Shown: piece by piece, positions 9,504-21,988 of the stretch | Layout: each line of letters opens with the position of its first letter | How positions within the stretch are numbered: the first letter of the stretch is position 1 | Origin: Bromus sterilis | Taxonomy: Eukaryota; Streptophyta; Magnoliopsida; Poales; Poaceae | DNA: 64,000 bases | Direction: 5' to 3' | NCBI GenBank assembly: GCA_950022295.1 | Contig: OX465597.1 | Span: 190,029,016 to 190,093,015 of the forward strand | Notes under the pieces: generated by a model | What the model saw: only the letters and a program-made list of their open reading frames with translations | Told to the model about the DNA's origin: nothing | Databases searched by the model: none | Position numbers and translations under genes: made by a program

Positions 9504-12500
9504 TCCTCCCCTTCTTGAATTGAAGTCGTCCTCGACGGAAGCTCATCATCTTCTCCCAAATAAGGCTTCAAATCTGCAATATTAAATGTGGGACTAACCC
9601 CAAAGGCTGCAGGTAGCTCAAGTTTATATGCATTATCATTAATTTTCTGCAAAACCTTAAAGGGACCATCAGCTCGAGGCATTAACTTAGACTTGCGCAA
9701 ATCAGGAAACCTATCTTTACGTAGATGTAACCAAACAAGATCTCCGGGTTCAAACACAACATGCTTTCGACCCCTATCACCAGCAAGCTTGTATCTAGCA
9801 TTCATGCGCTCAATGTTTTCTTTAGTTAACTCATGCAGTTTTAATATCAAATCAGCACGTTGCTTAGCATCAAAATTAACCTTCTCCGAAGATGGAAGAG
9901 GTAGCAAATCAATAGGTGCACGAGGTAGAAAACCATAAACAATCTCAAAAGGGCACATTTTAGTGGTAGAATGCAATGAACGATTATAAGCAAATTCAAT
10001 ATGAGGTAAACATTCTTCCCACTGTTTCAAGTTACTCTTTAAAACAGCCCTAAGCATAGTAGACAAAGTCCTATTGACTACTTCAGTTTGTCCATCAGTT
10101 TGGGGATGACATGTAGTACTAAAAAGTAGTTTAGTCCCCAACTTAGCCCATAAGCATCTCCAAAAATGGCTAAGAAACTTAGTATCACGATCTGAGACAA
10201 TAGTATTGGGCACACCATGTAAGCGAATAATCTCACGAAAGAATAAATCAGCAACATTAGCAGCATCATCGCTTTTATGACATGGTATAAAATGTGCAAT
10301 CTTAGAAAATCTATCCACGACAACAAATATGCTATCCCTCCCATTCTTTGTTCGAGGCAAGCCTAAAACAAAGTCCATGGATATGTCCTCCCACGGAACA
10401 CTAGGTACAGGTAAAGGCATGTATAAACCATGAGGATTGAGTCGTGACTTAGCTTTTTGACATGTAGTGCAGCGAGCAACAAAACGCTCAACATCCCGTC
10501 TCATCTTTGGCCAAAAGAAATGTGTAGCAAGTACGTCCTCCGTCTTCTTCACGCCAAAGTGTCCCATTAATCCTCCTCCATGCGCCTCCTGCAACAACAA
10601 AAGACGAATAGAGCTAGCTGGAATGCATAGCTTGTTAGAACGGAACACAAATCCATCATTAAGCACAAACTTGTTCCATGTTCTACCCTCTCTACAATTC
10701 TGCAATACATCTTTAAATTCCGCATCATTTACGTATTGATCTTTGATTGTCTCTAAACCGAAAATCTTGAAGTCAAGTTGTGAAAGCATAGTATAACGAC
10801 GAGACAAAGCATCAGCAATAATATTATCTTTCCCCTTCTTGTGTTTAATGACATAAGGGAAAGTCTCAATAAATACAACCCACTTAGCATGTCTACGATT
10901 AAGTTTTGCTTGACTTCTTATGTGTTTCAAAGATTCATGATCAGAATGTATAACAAATTCTTTGGGCCATAAATAATGTTGCCAAGTTTCTAATGTCCGA
11001 ACAAGAGCATATAATTCCTTATCATAAGTAGAATAGTTCAGACTAGGCCCACTCAATTTTTCAGAAAAGTAAGCAACAGGTTTAGCATCTTGTAATAACA
11101 CACCTCCCAAACCAATCCCACTAGCATCGCATTCAAGCTCAAAAGTCTTATTAAAATCAGGAAGTTGGAGCAAAGGAGCATGTGTTAACTTATCTTTCAA
11201 TACGGTGAAGGCTTCTTCCTGTGCGGTACCCCAAGTAAAAGGCACATCCTTGCGTGTAAGCTCATTGAGAGGTGCAGCAATGGTGCTGAAATCTCTCACA
11301 AAACGCCTATAGAATCCAGCGAGGCCAAGAAAACTCCTCACTTGTGTGACCGTTTTGGGCTGCGGCCAACTCTCAATCGCCTCGATCTTGGCTTTATCAA
11401 CTTCAATTCCCTGCGGAGTAACAACATAGCCAAGAAACGATACTCGGTCGGTGCAAAAGGTGCACTTCCCAAGGTTACCAAACAAACGTGCATTACGTAG
11501 AGCAATAAAAACAGCACGTAAATGATCCAAATGTTCCTCCAAAGATTTGCTATAAATCAGTATATCATCAAAATAGACTACCACAAATCGTCCAATGAAA
11601 GCACGTAAAACCTCGTTCATTAATCTCATGAAAGTGCTAGGTGCATTAGTTAACCCAAAAGGCATGACTAACCACTCATATAATCCAAACTTAGTTTTAA
11701 ATGCCGTTTTCCATTCATCTCCTAATTTCATGCGAATTTGATGGTATCCACTACGCAAATCAACTTTGGAAAACATGGTAGAGCCACTTAATTCATCAAG
11801 CATATCATCTAACCTAGGAATAGGATGACGATAACGAATAGTAATATTATTAATGGCTCGACAATCAACACACATACGCCAAGTTCCATCCTTTTTAGGC
11901 ACTAATATAACAGGAACAGCACAAGGACTAAGTGATTCACGTATGTAACCTTTGTCGAGTAGCTCTTGTACTTGACGCTGAATCTCCTTCGTCTCCTCCG
12001 GATTGGTACGGTATGGCGCACGGTTGGGCAGCGAAGCACCGGGAATTAAGTCAATCTGATGCTCAATCCCTCGAATAGGTGGTAATCCCGGTGGTACGTC
12101 TTGTAGAAAGACGTCAATAAATTCCTGCAAAAGGTCAGTGACAACAGGAGGCAAAGAAGAAGGCAATTCCTCAAATGAAAACAAAGCTTCTTTGCACACA
12201 AAAGCATAGCACACATATTGACTAACATCCAAATCTGAAATATCAACCTTAGTAGCAAGCAAAGTTGGACTAGTCAATTTAATTTCATTAGAAACAGCAG
12301 AAGAAGATTTGCTATTAGTCTTATGTTGTTGCTCAAATTCTTTAGCTGCTATCTCATTTTCACTCTTATTTTTCTCCTGTTTAGCTTTACTAGCTCTAGC
12401 AAGATCATCTTTCACAATTTGTTCAGGAGACATAGGAAGTAAAGCAATATTTTTATCCTGATGAACCAGAGTAAACTGATTTGTCCTACCATGGTGTACA

Positions 12501-14280
12501 ACATTCCTATCAAATTGCCATGGTCTACCAAGTAAAAGAGAGCATGCTTGCATGGGTACCACATCACAATCAACATAATCAGCATATGCAGCAATGCTAA
12601 AGTGCACACGAACAGAACGCGTTACCTTAATCTTACCACTATTGTTAAACCACGGAATATAGTACGGATGGGGGTGTGGTCTTGTGGTGAGAGATAGCTT
12701 CTCCACCAACTCCATGCTCGCCAAGTTGTTGCAACTCCCTCCGTCAATGATGATGCGAACCGAACGTTCTTTCACCACTCCCTTTGTGTGGAACAAATTA
12801 TGCCTCTGGTTTGCTCGGCCTTCGATACCTGCACACTTAACACACGTTGAGCAACCAAACTAACATATTTATCTGCATCATCAGGAGCCATATACTCTAT
12901 ATCATGAGCATCATCATGGGCACCCTGTTCCTCATGAGCAATGAGAACTAAAGTCTCCTCATCATAGTCACTCGCTGACTCATACCCACCATCCGCCGTA
13001 ATAGTCATCACACGCTTGGAGGGACAGTCTTTTGCGAAGTGACCTCCACCTTGGCACCTGCGACATTTAATATCACGATCTCGTGTTTGCCCTGTGGAAG
13101 CCATGGATGAAGAAGAACTCGCCGCTGGACCACTTTGTGCACCCTTGAATGGTGGCGCTGGCTGTTTTGGTGGCTCCCTGTAAGAATGAGCGGCTGAAGT
13201 AGATGGTGGTGCAGCAGGACGTGTGGATGTAGAAGCTCCACGCGATGTCCATGATGTATTTCGTCCTGCAGAAAAGTTAGGTCTCGTAGCGGCCTGTCGA
13301 TCCTGCACTTCACGTTCAGCTTTACAAGCAAGATGAAACAAACGAGTGATAGTAGCAAAGTCCTTGTATTCTAGAATAGTTTGTATCTCCCTGTTTAAAC
13401 CACCCATAAAACGTGCAAGCATAGCTTCATTATCCTCTACTAGGCCACATCTAATCAATCCAGTTTGTAATTCTTGATAATATTCCTCTACAGAATTTTT
13501 TCCTTGTCTCAAACGCTGTAATTTTTGTAACAATTCACGTTGATAATAAGGAGGAACCCAGCGAGTACGCATAGCATCTTTTAAAGCAGCCCAAGTAGTT
13601 GGAATATTATTAGCATGCAATCTACAATGTTCAGACCACCAAATAGATGCAAATCCCGTGAATTCACAAACAGCAGCAATAACACGTCTATTCTCAGGAT
13701 ATTGTAAACATGTAAAGCGTTGTTCAGTTTCTAACTCCCAAGTAAGATAAGCATGAGGAATATATCTACACTCAAACGGCTTAAGATACAATTTCAGTTT
13801 AGGCACATGTTCATCATCGCGTACCTGAGGGGGTGGTTGGTGTCGACCGTGGCGAATGTTGGGACGTGGACGCCCAGCTGGCTGCTCATAGGCCGCTTCC
13901 TGTTCCACCTCCTCCTCGTAATCACCCTCGTAGTTGTCGTCCTGTCCGACGTCAGAAGCAGTAGCAGCAACAGCAGCAGCCACAGGGGCACCAGTAGCTT
14001 GTCTGCCCGGAAACAGAATACGTCGTGCACGTCGTGGTGGCGGTGGCTGTGCTGGAGCGGCCGCAGGCTGTGCAGGTAGGCGTGCGAGTAACTCAGTAAA
14101 CTTGGCGTCGAGCTTGGTGTCGATCATCTTCTCCACACCATCAATCGCCTCTGTAAATCTGTTCTCGATGTCATTCACCTGTTCAGACATCATTTGTGCA
14201 AATTTATCATGTAACGCTTTGTTTGTCATATTCTCCCAATCGGGTGCATCCCGCGCCACTTCATCATGGGATCCTGGCAT
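9197..14280 (-). pseudogene. gag-pol: Gag-pol of Cereba-like element E3, full length with one frameshift
   Basis: Same order as E1: gag from the ATG at 14280, CCHC knuckle, protease DGGS, RT YFDDIL, RNase H, integrase with H-H-C-C and D, D-X35-E, and an LTR-encoded tail ending LKPP at 9197. Gag and pol are in different frames because one T is missing near 12812 (CTGGTTTGCT where other copies have CTGGTTTTGCT), between the CCHC knuckle and the protease. Other copies read through this point in a single frame, so I treat it as a disabling mutation rather than programmed frameshifting. Apart from that the two halves are open for about 500 and 1200 codons, so the copy is young. Confidence 0.9.
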
Positions 14281-15392
14281 GGTTAGCAGAAATAGAAAAC
14301 ACACAGAAATATGATCCTACTTCTACTAATGGGATGTGGGGTGGTGGAAAGCACAAATCCGTCAAGCTTTTCTTTCGTTCTTACCGATTCTTACCTAGCA
14401 GCAGGTGGTGATGTACAACCAACGGGTCAAAACTCTCAGAGATGTGGTAGAGCGATGGCCAGGAGGTGTCAAAACGCACGATGTAGAATATATGTGGAGC
14501 TGTAGGAAGGCTGACAAGTATGGTAGCAAAAACTCAACAGTAATCAAAACAGAGATGCAAAGTTGAATAAACACTCAACGTCGGTACTGTGCTGATCCTA
14601 GGCTAGACCGTACTAGAGACGCGAGCCTAAAACACCAACGAAAGCACGGCGCGGCACGTAAACAACTGAGAAGCACACTCTGAATTTTTTTTTATCTCTT
14701 TTTTTTTTTTGTGATGCGGGACTGCGGTGGCTGAAAAAGTGCGAAAAAGTCACTATGGTGGCGATCGTCTCAAAATGAGTTTCTGGACCTAAGGAACGTA
14801 TGGGCACGAAATTTTTTTACCCCCGAAATTTTTGGCCTAAAAACTGCTTTGAAAAGCGTGCCAGACTCTAAACAACTCAAACTAATCTGGCTACGAAATT
14901 TTTTTTTTTTTTTTTTTTGGAAATCACCCTCTTCTACGTACGACAAAGATTGGTGAAATCCGACTCTAAACAACTCAAACTAATCTGGCTACGGAGAGAT
15001 CACAAACCGAACGGGTGATGGAACTCAACTCGGATCGGTAGGTCGTGGTGGTGTATATGGACTCTGCTTGGCGGAACGTGGTGGTGTATCTAGACTCGGA
15101 TTGGCGGAACGTGGTAGGATGACTACTGTGCGGCGGCGACGTGGCAAACTGTGATCAGAACTCGAAACTCTAAGGGAACTAGACGCTAAGATCAGACACT
15201 TGACACAACGATGCAACCGTAAATTCAACAAAGCAAGTACTGAAAAGAAAACTGGACAAAGGCTAGGACTGTCTTGGGACGTGATGATCTAACCCTAATT
15301 TTTTTGTTGGCTTTTTCGTGGACTGTAGGTATGAAGAACAGAACCAAACTAGACTATGAAAACTGGTAAATCTCACCGAGCAACCTGGAAAT
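14281..15392 (-). other. Untranslated leader of E3
   Basis: About 1.1 kb, collinear with the E1 leader, with T-rich runs near 14686-14712 and 14900-14920. No gene is supported here. Confidence 0.65.
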
Positions 15393-15401
15393 CTGATACC
15401 A
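15393..15401 (-). other. Primer-binding site of E3
   Basis: TGGTATCAG on the minus strand, two bases from the LTR end at 15404. Initiator tRNA-Met type, identical to the other Cereba-like copies. Confidence 0.85.
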
Positions 15402-15403
15402 CT

Positions 15404-16319
15404 TGATAGAGGCGAAGGTGTCCCGATGTTTCGATGAGATGGTGGAGATCGATTATGGTGGAGACGACTTTCACGATCCGACTACGAACGTGCGAAGACG
15501 TTGCGCCTTAGCGATCGCTAAACCAACTCCGAGAGGTTATTGATCCCGCGGATGCACGATCAACCTGACCACGAAGGTCTAATTCCTGCAAGCAATCGAA
15601 GAACAAGCAAGAACTAAGAATTGCAATCTGGATATTGCGAATATAAGATGAATGATTACGAAAGTTGGGGTTCCAATGAGGTCTTGGCCTGGTCGGATGA
15701 CACAAACGAAGAGCTCGAAGTTGCGGCTATGGCTAACTTAAATCTAATTAAAACCCAAGTCTAAACGACGCCCTAAGGGCTGTATATATGGGGGAACAGA
15801 TGGGATTTTCGTGACCCCTTGGAGGTGGGGTCCGAAAACAACCCTAACTCGGTTTCCCCACACATACGGACTCTAAAAACAGCCTATAATGTGGTATTTC
15901 AAAATTACATGGGCCCAGCCCAATTTTAAGGTGACGCAGCACCTATAATTGCCCTTGGACGAAAATAATGAAGTGGCATCTCGCGTATTTCGTCCAAGAC
16001 TTCATGCGCAACTTATGGTGGCTTCAAAGTGCGATAATCACCACTGGAAGCTCCATTGTCCTTTCCCGCGCGCGCACCTTCTTCTCCATGCTTGATCCCG
16101 CTCCAATTACCATCCTTCTTGTCCATGCTAGGTCCTTCATTCATAAGCAAAACAAAAGTATCTAATTTAGGCAGCATCATATGTTCATGAACAATAGAAG
16201 GATTCGCAAGAAACGAAAGTACCTGATAATTTAGTTGACGTGCGCGTGCTCTAGTAACTGGTCCAGTATGTGTAGTTGGTGAAGATGTGGGTGTAACATT
16301 AGTAGAGATGTCCTCATCA
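15404..16319 (-). repeat. Cereba-like 5' LTR at the right end of the left array
   Basis: The LTR is 916 bp, inserted in long LTR X copy A. The next bases (16320-16324, AACCC) are one copy of the original target site; the partner would lie left of the window. A TATA run (TATATAT) sits at 15783-15789. Confidence 0.92.
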
Positions 16320-19300
16320 AACCCTGAAAAGAGTTTGGGGGTAGTATCATGAGTACAGAGGTACTCAGCATCCAACTATAGTGGTCATCTGAGCCAGCAG
16401 GGACTTCATCACTCGTCATTATAGGACAACTAGTAGTTTACGGTAAGGATGGGGTAAGTGATGAGGTTGCTGCCGCACTAGCATTTATGAAGTGGCTAAC
16501 GATCTAGAGAGTAAGGTAAGAAGCCAAGCATTCGATGAGGAGTTGCCTCCAATAAGTCTTGCTATCAACTACTTACGCAAGCATAACACCTATCCTATCC
16601 TTGTCCTCCTCTTCGCATCCCGACGAAGAAGAAGCAGTCAAGGCACACACATATTGATCAAGTTATATTAAGATTATCTCAATTGTTGTTGTCTATGGAC
16701 AAGGAGTAGGTCTCAAGCCGTCCATAACCGTGGACACGGCTTCTCTAAAAGATTTAACCCTGCAGGGGTGTACCAACTGCCCATTACAAGGCTCCGCACG
16801 CACGCCCATCTCTCTCAGTTGCTGCCCATCACAGGCAACCATTTTATGATTTAGTTCCAGGAGATCTGAAATGACAGGTCCCTCTAGCTAACAACGAATA
16901 AATCCGGGTGGCCCCGGTGAGTCGACATCCAACTCAAAAGCCGGCCGCGCTCTCGAATCGGTGTCTACCGTCTGTTTCGGGTTTGGATAGCCGGTTAATC
17001 ACACATGGGAAACCGGGTCCTCAGCCGGACAAGTTGGGCTAGCCAAGGAACAAGTCCTCCTGGTCCAGGGTGGTTTGAGAACTACTAGCGGTCGACCAAC
17101 ACACAAACAGTTTCAAATGGTAAATCAGCTTGGGCCACCACTAGAAATGTTTGAAGCTAGGTAGGTCAGAAGAGGGGACCCCATAAAATCTAAAACGCGG
17201 TTAGGCACGCTCAGTCTTAAAACCTATACACGGAACTCAGATCCTAGGTGAATCGAATGGAACAAAGCGTCGGGGTGGGATAGCCTAGACCTTCCATCCT
17301 TCGTCGAATATAGTCAACATTTATAATAATCATATCATCAACAACAATATAATAATGTGATATCCCAAACCAAGGAGTAACAGGGTAACATCGTAGCATC
17401 CTAAGCATGCATACTAAGCAGGGGCTGAGCAACGAGCAATAGTAACATAGCAGTACATGGTTTGCTGGGAGGGGATATGGCTTTATCGGTTTGAAAGAGG
17501 TTGTAAACATGTGGCAGGATCAAACATCGAACCTATCCTAGACTAGCATGCAAACCGCTGGTTGAAATAGAATGGATCATAAGTAATGCATAGTCCTTTC
17601 CTGTTGATAAGTCGGGTTCCAAAGGTGTAGTTGATCGCAAGCTCGCATCGTCTCCGAAGGTACCGGCGGAAGCACACAAGACGATAAACACTGGAAAGCA
17701 ATCAACGAGCAAGCATCTATTACTACGAAGCAATCACGAGCAAGCATCAACAATAAGGCAATACGAGACATCGCACCTACCGTCGAGAGCGGTTACTAAC
17801 AGGTTAAGTGGAGTAGTCGTCACACGCGACGATACCGCATATTTAGAAAGGTTCAAGTTGTTTAGCTGCAGGTGATCAACAAAGGTTGTTAACATGGCAT
17901 CTCACTCAAGCATGGCATAGCACACAAACATGTCAAGAGGTGAAGCATAAAATAAACTATCTATGCTAGACAATTTAAGTGAGGCACAATCCTAAACTTG
18001 GCATAACACTAAGTACCCCACGACAATTAAAAGATTTGGTACTGTTCTGCCCTAAACCATATTTTAGGTTGGTTAACAGAAGCAAACAAAAACATAAACA
18101 CAAAGTACACGAAAAACTAATCAAGTTACATATAAAGAACACTCCAAAAGGAGTTACAGTTAAAAAGATACAAGCAAAACAAGTTTGGAACACAATCTGC
18201 CAACATCAGGAAGCACAATTTAGAGCAATGCATAAACAGGATAATGGACGCAAACATGCTCACAAATGATATGCAACTAAAGTAGACATGGCAGGGAAGG
18301 CATGGCAAACAGAATCATGCAAATAGGTATCATGAAAAACTAATTATAGCTCATGCAAAATGCAATAAAACATTAGTGGTCTAGGACTTAGTGAAAATCA
18401 AAGAAACATGACAGAAACTGTTATTTTTATGCTGTATAAACAGGAGCAAAACTATATGAAAAAGTGTAGCAACATGACATAGCAATACATGGGCATGAAA
18501 TAGACATGATGATGATCAGGTACAACAAAGAATCAAGGTCATATGCATAACATATCAAAAGGTATTAAGCATCCAACATGGCATCGGAATGTTACAGACT
18601 TAGAGAAAAACAGAGGTGGCTGTCAAAAACAGTGGCATAGCAACTTAGGAGATCAACAACTATATGACCAGCAAGCATATCATGACAATGCAATACATAT
18701 AATGGAAGTAGACATGATGCTTAACAGTATGCTAAAAGAATCAATGCAATAGGCCTCATGGATGTGTCACAATCATCATGCAAACTTGCAATAAAATAAC
18801 AACAGCAGCACATAACAAAAATTAGTAGCATTTAACAGTCTCGTGCCCACTTCAACACAGATTAACAACATCAAGACGGACTCAAATTAAAATGCTCACA
18901 AAAGATGAACTGAAGTACACACAATTCTAAGAAAGTTTCTTTTTGGGCGCAACGTGATCCGAGCTACGGTTTAATCGCAATCTAAGTCGCAAAAACAAAT
19001 CAGCACACAGTTTATTCCAGACTTTGCCAAATTAGCAGAAAAACTAAGAGAGAGAAAAAAGGAGTGGGCTGCTCACGTTGGGCCAGGCCCAGCTGCAGGA
19101 GGGAGGCCGGGCTGGCTGGGCCGCTGGAGCCAAGCCGTGGCCCACGTCGTCCGGTCGTCCCCGTCCCGATCGGATCGGGCAGGATAGGCGGCGCCGGCGG
19201 TGGCTGCCGCGGTGGCCGGCGGTGCTCCAGGAACGGGGGCGGGCGGAGGACGCAGGAGACGTGGCAGCGCAGGCCCACACGGATCTCGCCGGACCCGGCG

Positions 19301-20210
19301 ACGGTGAGGCACCCGGTGGCGGCGGTCGAGCTCGGCCTTGGGTTATGGCGCGCGGCGGCGTCGATCCTTTGCTGCTACGAGGTCCTGCGGGGAGGAAGGC
19401 GGAGGAGGTGAGGGGAGGAGGGAGAAGAGGATAAGGGAAAGGAGATGGCCGGTGGCTCGGCTGCTCGCCGGAGCTACGAGCGGCGCGGTGGAGGAGCTTC
19501 ACGGGCAGGCGGCGGCGCTCGGGCTGGAGGACAGAGAGGTTGGAGAGAGGTGGAGGAAGGGGGTGACGTGGCGGCCTCTGGGCCGTCAGATCGCCAGATC
19601 TGACGGTCCAGAGCGCCTAGGGCTGAGATTTCAGATCTGGCTAGGGTTAGGTGCGAAAATTGGAGCAAAAATTGGGGGTGTGGCTGCAATTTTGTGGCTA
19701 GGGAAACCCTAGAAAGAGGTGGGAGTGTGGTGGTCTTTATATAGCCCAGGTTGCTGGAAGTTTGCAAAAACATCCCCGGTTTTTCTCTCGCGCACGCGGT
19801 GTTTACGTTTCTGACCGCCGAGGGTCCGCGGTACCTCCGATTCAGGTAAAACTTCGAACTGCGCGATCAGCGCGTCGAGCCGGCGGCGTTCACGTCGCGT
19901 TGGAACTGTTCTGAGAACACTTTCCGGCGCGCTATAAAATAAATCGTTTAATTATTAAACGGGGTTTTTCGTTCCGTTGGCTGCGGCTGGTCTCGTGCGA
20001 TTTTCGCGACGGTGATCGGGTGAAACCCGGTGTCGCAAAGGTCGAGTGTGAGGGTGGCAAGGGTTGGTCTCCGTCCGGTACGAGATAAGAGGGGGAAAAA
20101 TAATCTCCGATCGATAAATCGGGGATGCAAACATCGCAAACAAATCAGACAATCAAACAATTCACACCGAAAACAAAAATTTTAATTTTTGTGAAATCTG
20201 GGCTGTTACA
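16320..20210 (-). repeat. Long LTR of gypsy family X, copy A (3' end missing)
   Basis: On the minus strand it begins TGTAACAGCCCAG at 20210 and runs 3.9 kb until the Cereba insertion at 16319. By comparison with copy B the last 367 bp of the LTR lie beyond the Cereba array. Homologous to copy C over most of its length and to copy B only in the 3' part. It has no coding capacity that I trust: overlapping open frames in all directions at about 19010-19710 simply reflect high GC. The size is in the range of LARD-type LTRs such as barley Sukkula or wheat Erika, but I cannot name the family with confidence. Confidence 0.8.
19736..19744 (-). promoter_or_regulatory. Candidate TATA box in LTR X copy A
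   Basis: On the minus strand CTATATAAA lies about 470 bp into the LTR. An AGGGTTTCCC-type motif, common in plant leader regions, follows 40-50 bp further on. A reasonable promoter for the long LTR; unproven. Confidence 0.5.
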
Positions 20211-20541
20211 CAGTAGCACCTAGGTAATCTTATTCCGGAAACTTTGAGTTTTCTTTTCTCAAGTGTATTTAGTTTTGCTGTGATATCCCCCCGTTTCATC
20301 CGAGCTTGCTCTCGATCAGCTTCCCGCACCTACGGAAGTTTCTTCTCCGATATTGGCATCTCAAGTCAGGTTGGGTCTTGACGGAAGCAACATCGTTGTC
20401 ACGATGAGCGAAGCCTATGTTGGTGGTGTCGGGAAGTTTCATCTCTTGTTCGATCGTCCTTCTTGCAACATCTCAGTCCCTCCCCCCCCCCCCGGGTTAG
20501 GCCTGATCTTGGGACGAGATCCTCTGTTGGTGGCGGCGAGT
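20211..20541. other. Unassigned spacer between two divergent long LTRs
   Basis: 331 bp between the 5' ends of X copies A and B. It includes a run of about 12 C at 20481-20492. No primer-binding site or purine tract adjoins either LTR, so I cannot say which element or target it came from. I recognise no coding sequence. Confidence 0.5.
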
Positions 20542-21988
20542 TGTAACAACCCAAAACTATCAAATTCCATATAAATTTGCATTTTTATTTTTCCCATTGG
20601 GAATGAAAATTTGCACATTTAATCTTTGCCATAATCCATGTGAAGGAAAAATGCCGAAATATTTTTCTGGTTATGTAAAAGGATTATTTCCATTTCTTTT
20701 CTTTATGCCTTTCTTAGGCTTTGCCATTTTCTCCAATGCTCATCTTTGACCTTCTCAGCTAGCCCTTTGGCATTTGGTCATGTTTTTCCATGATGAAGCC
20801 CCCTGCCTACTTCCAAGATTTTAGCCCTTCTAGAAAATGGGGTTGTAGTTCAAATGAAATTTCAATTAAATTGAATGCCATTTGTATTACTTCAATATTT
20901 TGACCCGTTGCATTTTCTAAAATTCCTTTAAATCATGTGGATCAATAATCATATTTTATATGATTTTGTAATTCACTTGCTCTTTCTTTCTAGCCTTTTT
21001 ATCTGCTATCTTTTGTAAAAAAAGAATAAAACACAGAAAGGCTGGGAAAGTGAGTTGGGCCTCTTTTCCTCTTCCTCCAGCACATTCCTTTAGGCCCAGC
21101 CTAGTGTAGAAGAGCTCTTCATCATCCTCTATACGGAGACCATCTCCAACAGCCACGTAGCTCTCGCTTTATTTGACGGCCGGTGATGCATTATGCGTCT
21201 CTAGTTAAGCCTCTCCGGTGCCCTAGCTATCGCCCTCTTCCCATTCCCTCCTCCTCCTTCTCCTCCCGCCGCCATAGTCTCTCCTCTTTTCCCTCCTATG
21301 ATCCCTTCTCTGCAGCGGTGGCAAGGCCCGAGCTCGGGTAGCTCATGATCGTTGCCGTCTGTAGCCACCCATCTTCGACATCCTCGTGATGGCCTCGTCA
21401 TGGTTGATCGCGTCGCCCGGCCATATCGTTCATGGAGGAGGAGCCTTGAACCGAGCGTCGCCCCTGCCTCGTGTTCCTACCGTTAACCTGAGCCCTTCTC
21501 CGAGCCGTACGTCGACAGCAACATCCTCATGTGAGCCTCGTCGCCCCTGCATTCACCTCCCCCGCGCGTAGGACGTTTTTCCCGTTCAGTCACCGTAGTG
21601 GTGGCCGGGTAGTCGTAGAGGTCGCAGGTGTTTTCCAGCCGTGGCCTCCTAATTCGTGTCCTCCTTCATTCAGTTGTGGTAGTGCAGACGCCCCGCTGTT
21701 CTACCCTTTTTCTTCGACTCTCATTTTTGCCGTGGTCACCGTGTTTCCGTCCGGTTCATTCCCGTCCGTCCGGGACGCGAGCAAAGCACGGGCGCGCGTG
21801 TTCTCGTAGCCTATCTCGCCCCGTTGGCCGTGTTATGCTTGCCCAGGGCCGTGCCTTGGCTTCCCATGCGCGTCCCGCGTAGCATTCGCTCGCTGTAGCT
21901 TGGCATGTATCTTGTGCTCGCATGGGTTCAGCTTCGTCGGGTTCAGTGTGCATTTTCTTCAGTTTCAGTATTCGTCGTGTAGCTAGTT

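Larger units (their letters stand above)
1..16319 (-). mobile_element. Left shared-LTR tandem of CRM/Cereba-like gypsy elements (E1, E2, E3)
   Basis: Reading leftwards from 16319 the order is LTR (15404-16319), leader, gag-pol (E3), LTR (8585-9503), a pol fragment (E2, 8584-6735), LTR (5822-6734), leader, gag-pol (E1, to the left edge). The middle LTRs have internal sequence on both sides, so they serve as 3' LTR of one copy and 5' LTR of the next. The right end abuts long LTR X copy A at AACCC. The base to the left of the 8585 LTR reads CCGTT, so these two flanks are not a target duplication pair. The array continues beyond position 1. Assignment to the CRM (centromeric) lineage rests on the pol frame entering the LTR and on overall pol character. 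Confidence 0.85.

Noticed and set aside
12772..12830. Overlap of gag and pol frames in E3 as programmed frameshifting
   Set aside because: Other copies (E1, B, D) read through in a single frame; E3 simply lacks one T in a T run.
19012..19712. Several overlapping open frames of 80-150 codons on both strands
   Set aside because: GC-rich LTR X sequence gives open frames in most directions; composition is proline, arginine and glycine rich with no domain.
20481..20492. Run of about 12 C as a structural or regulatory element
   Set aside because: A single homopolymer in unassigned sequence; could be assembly noise and has no partner.
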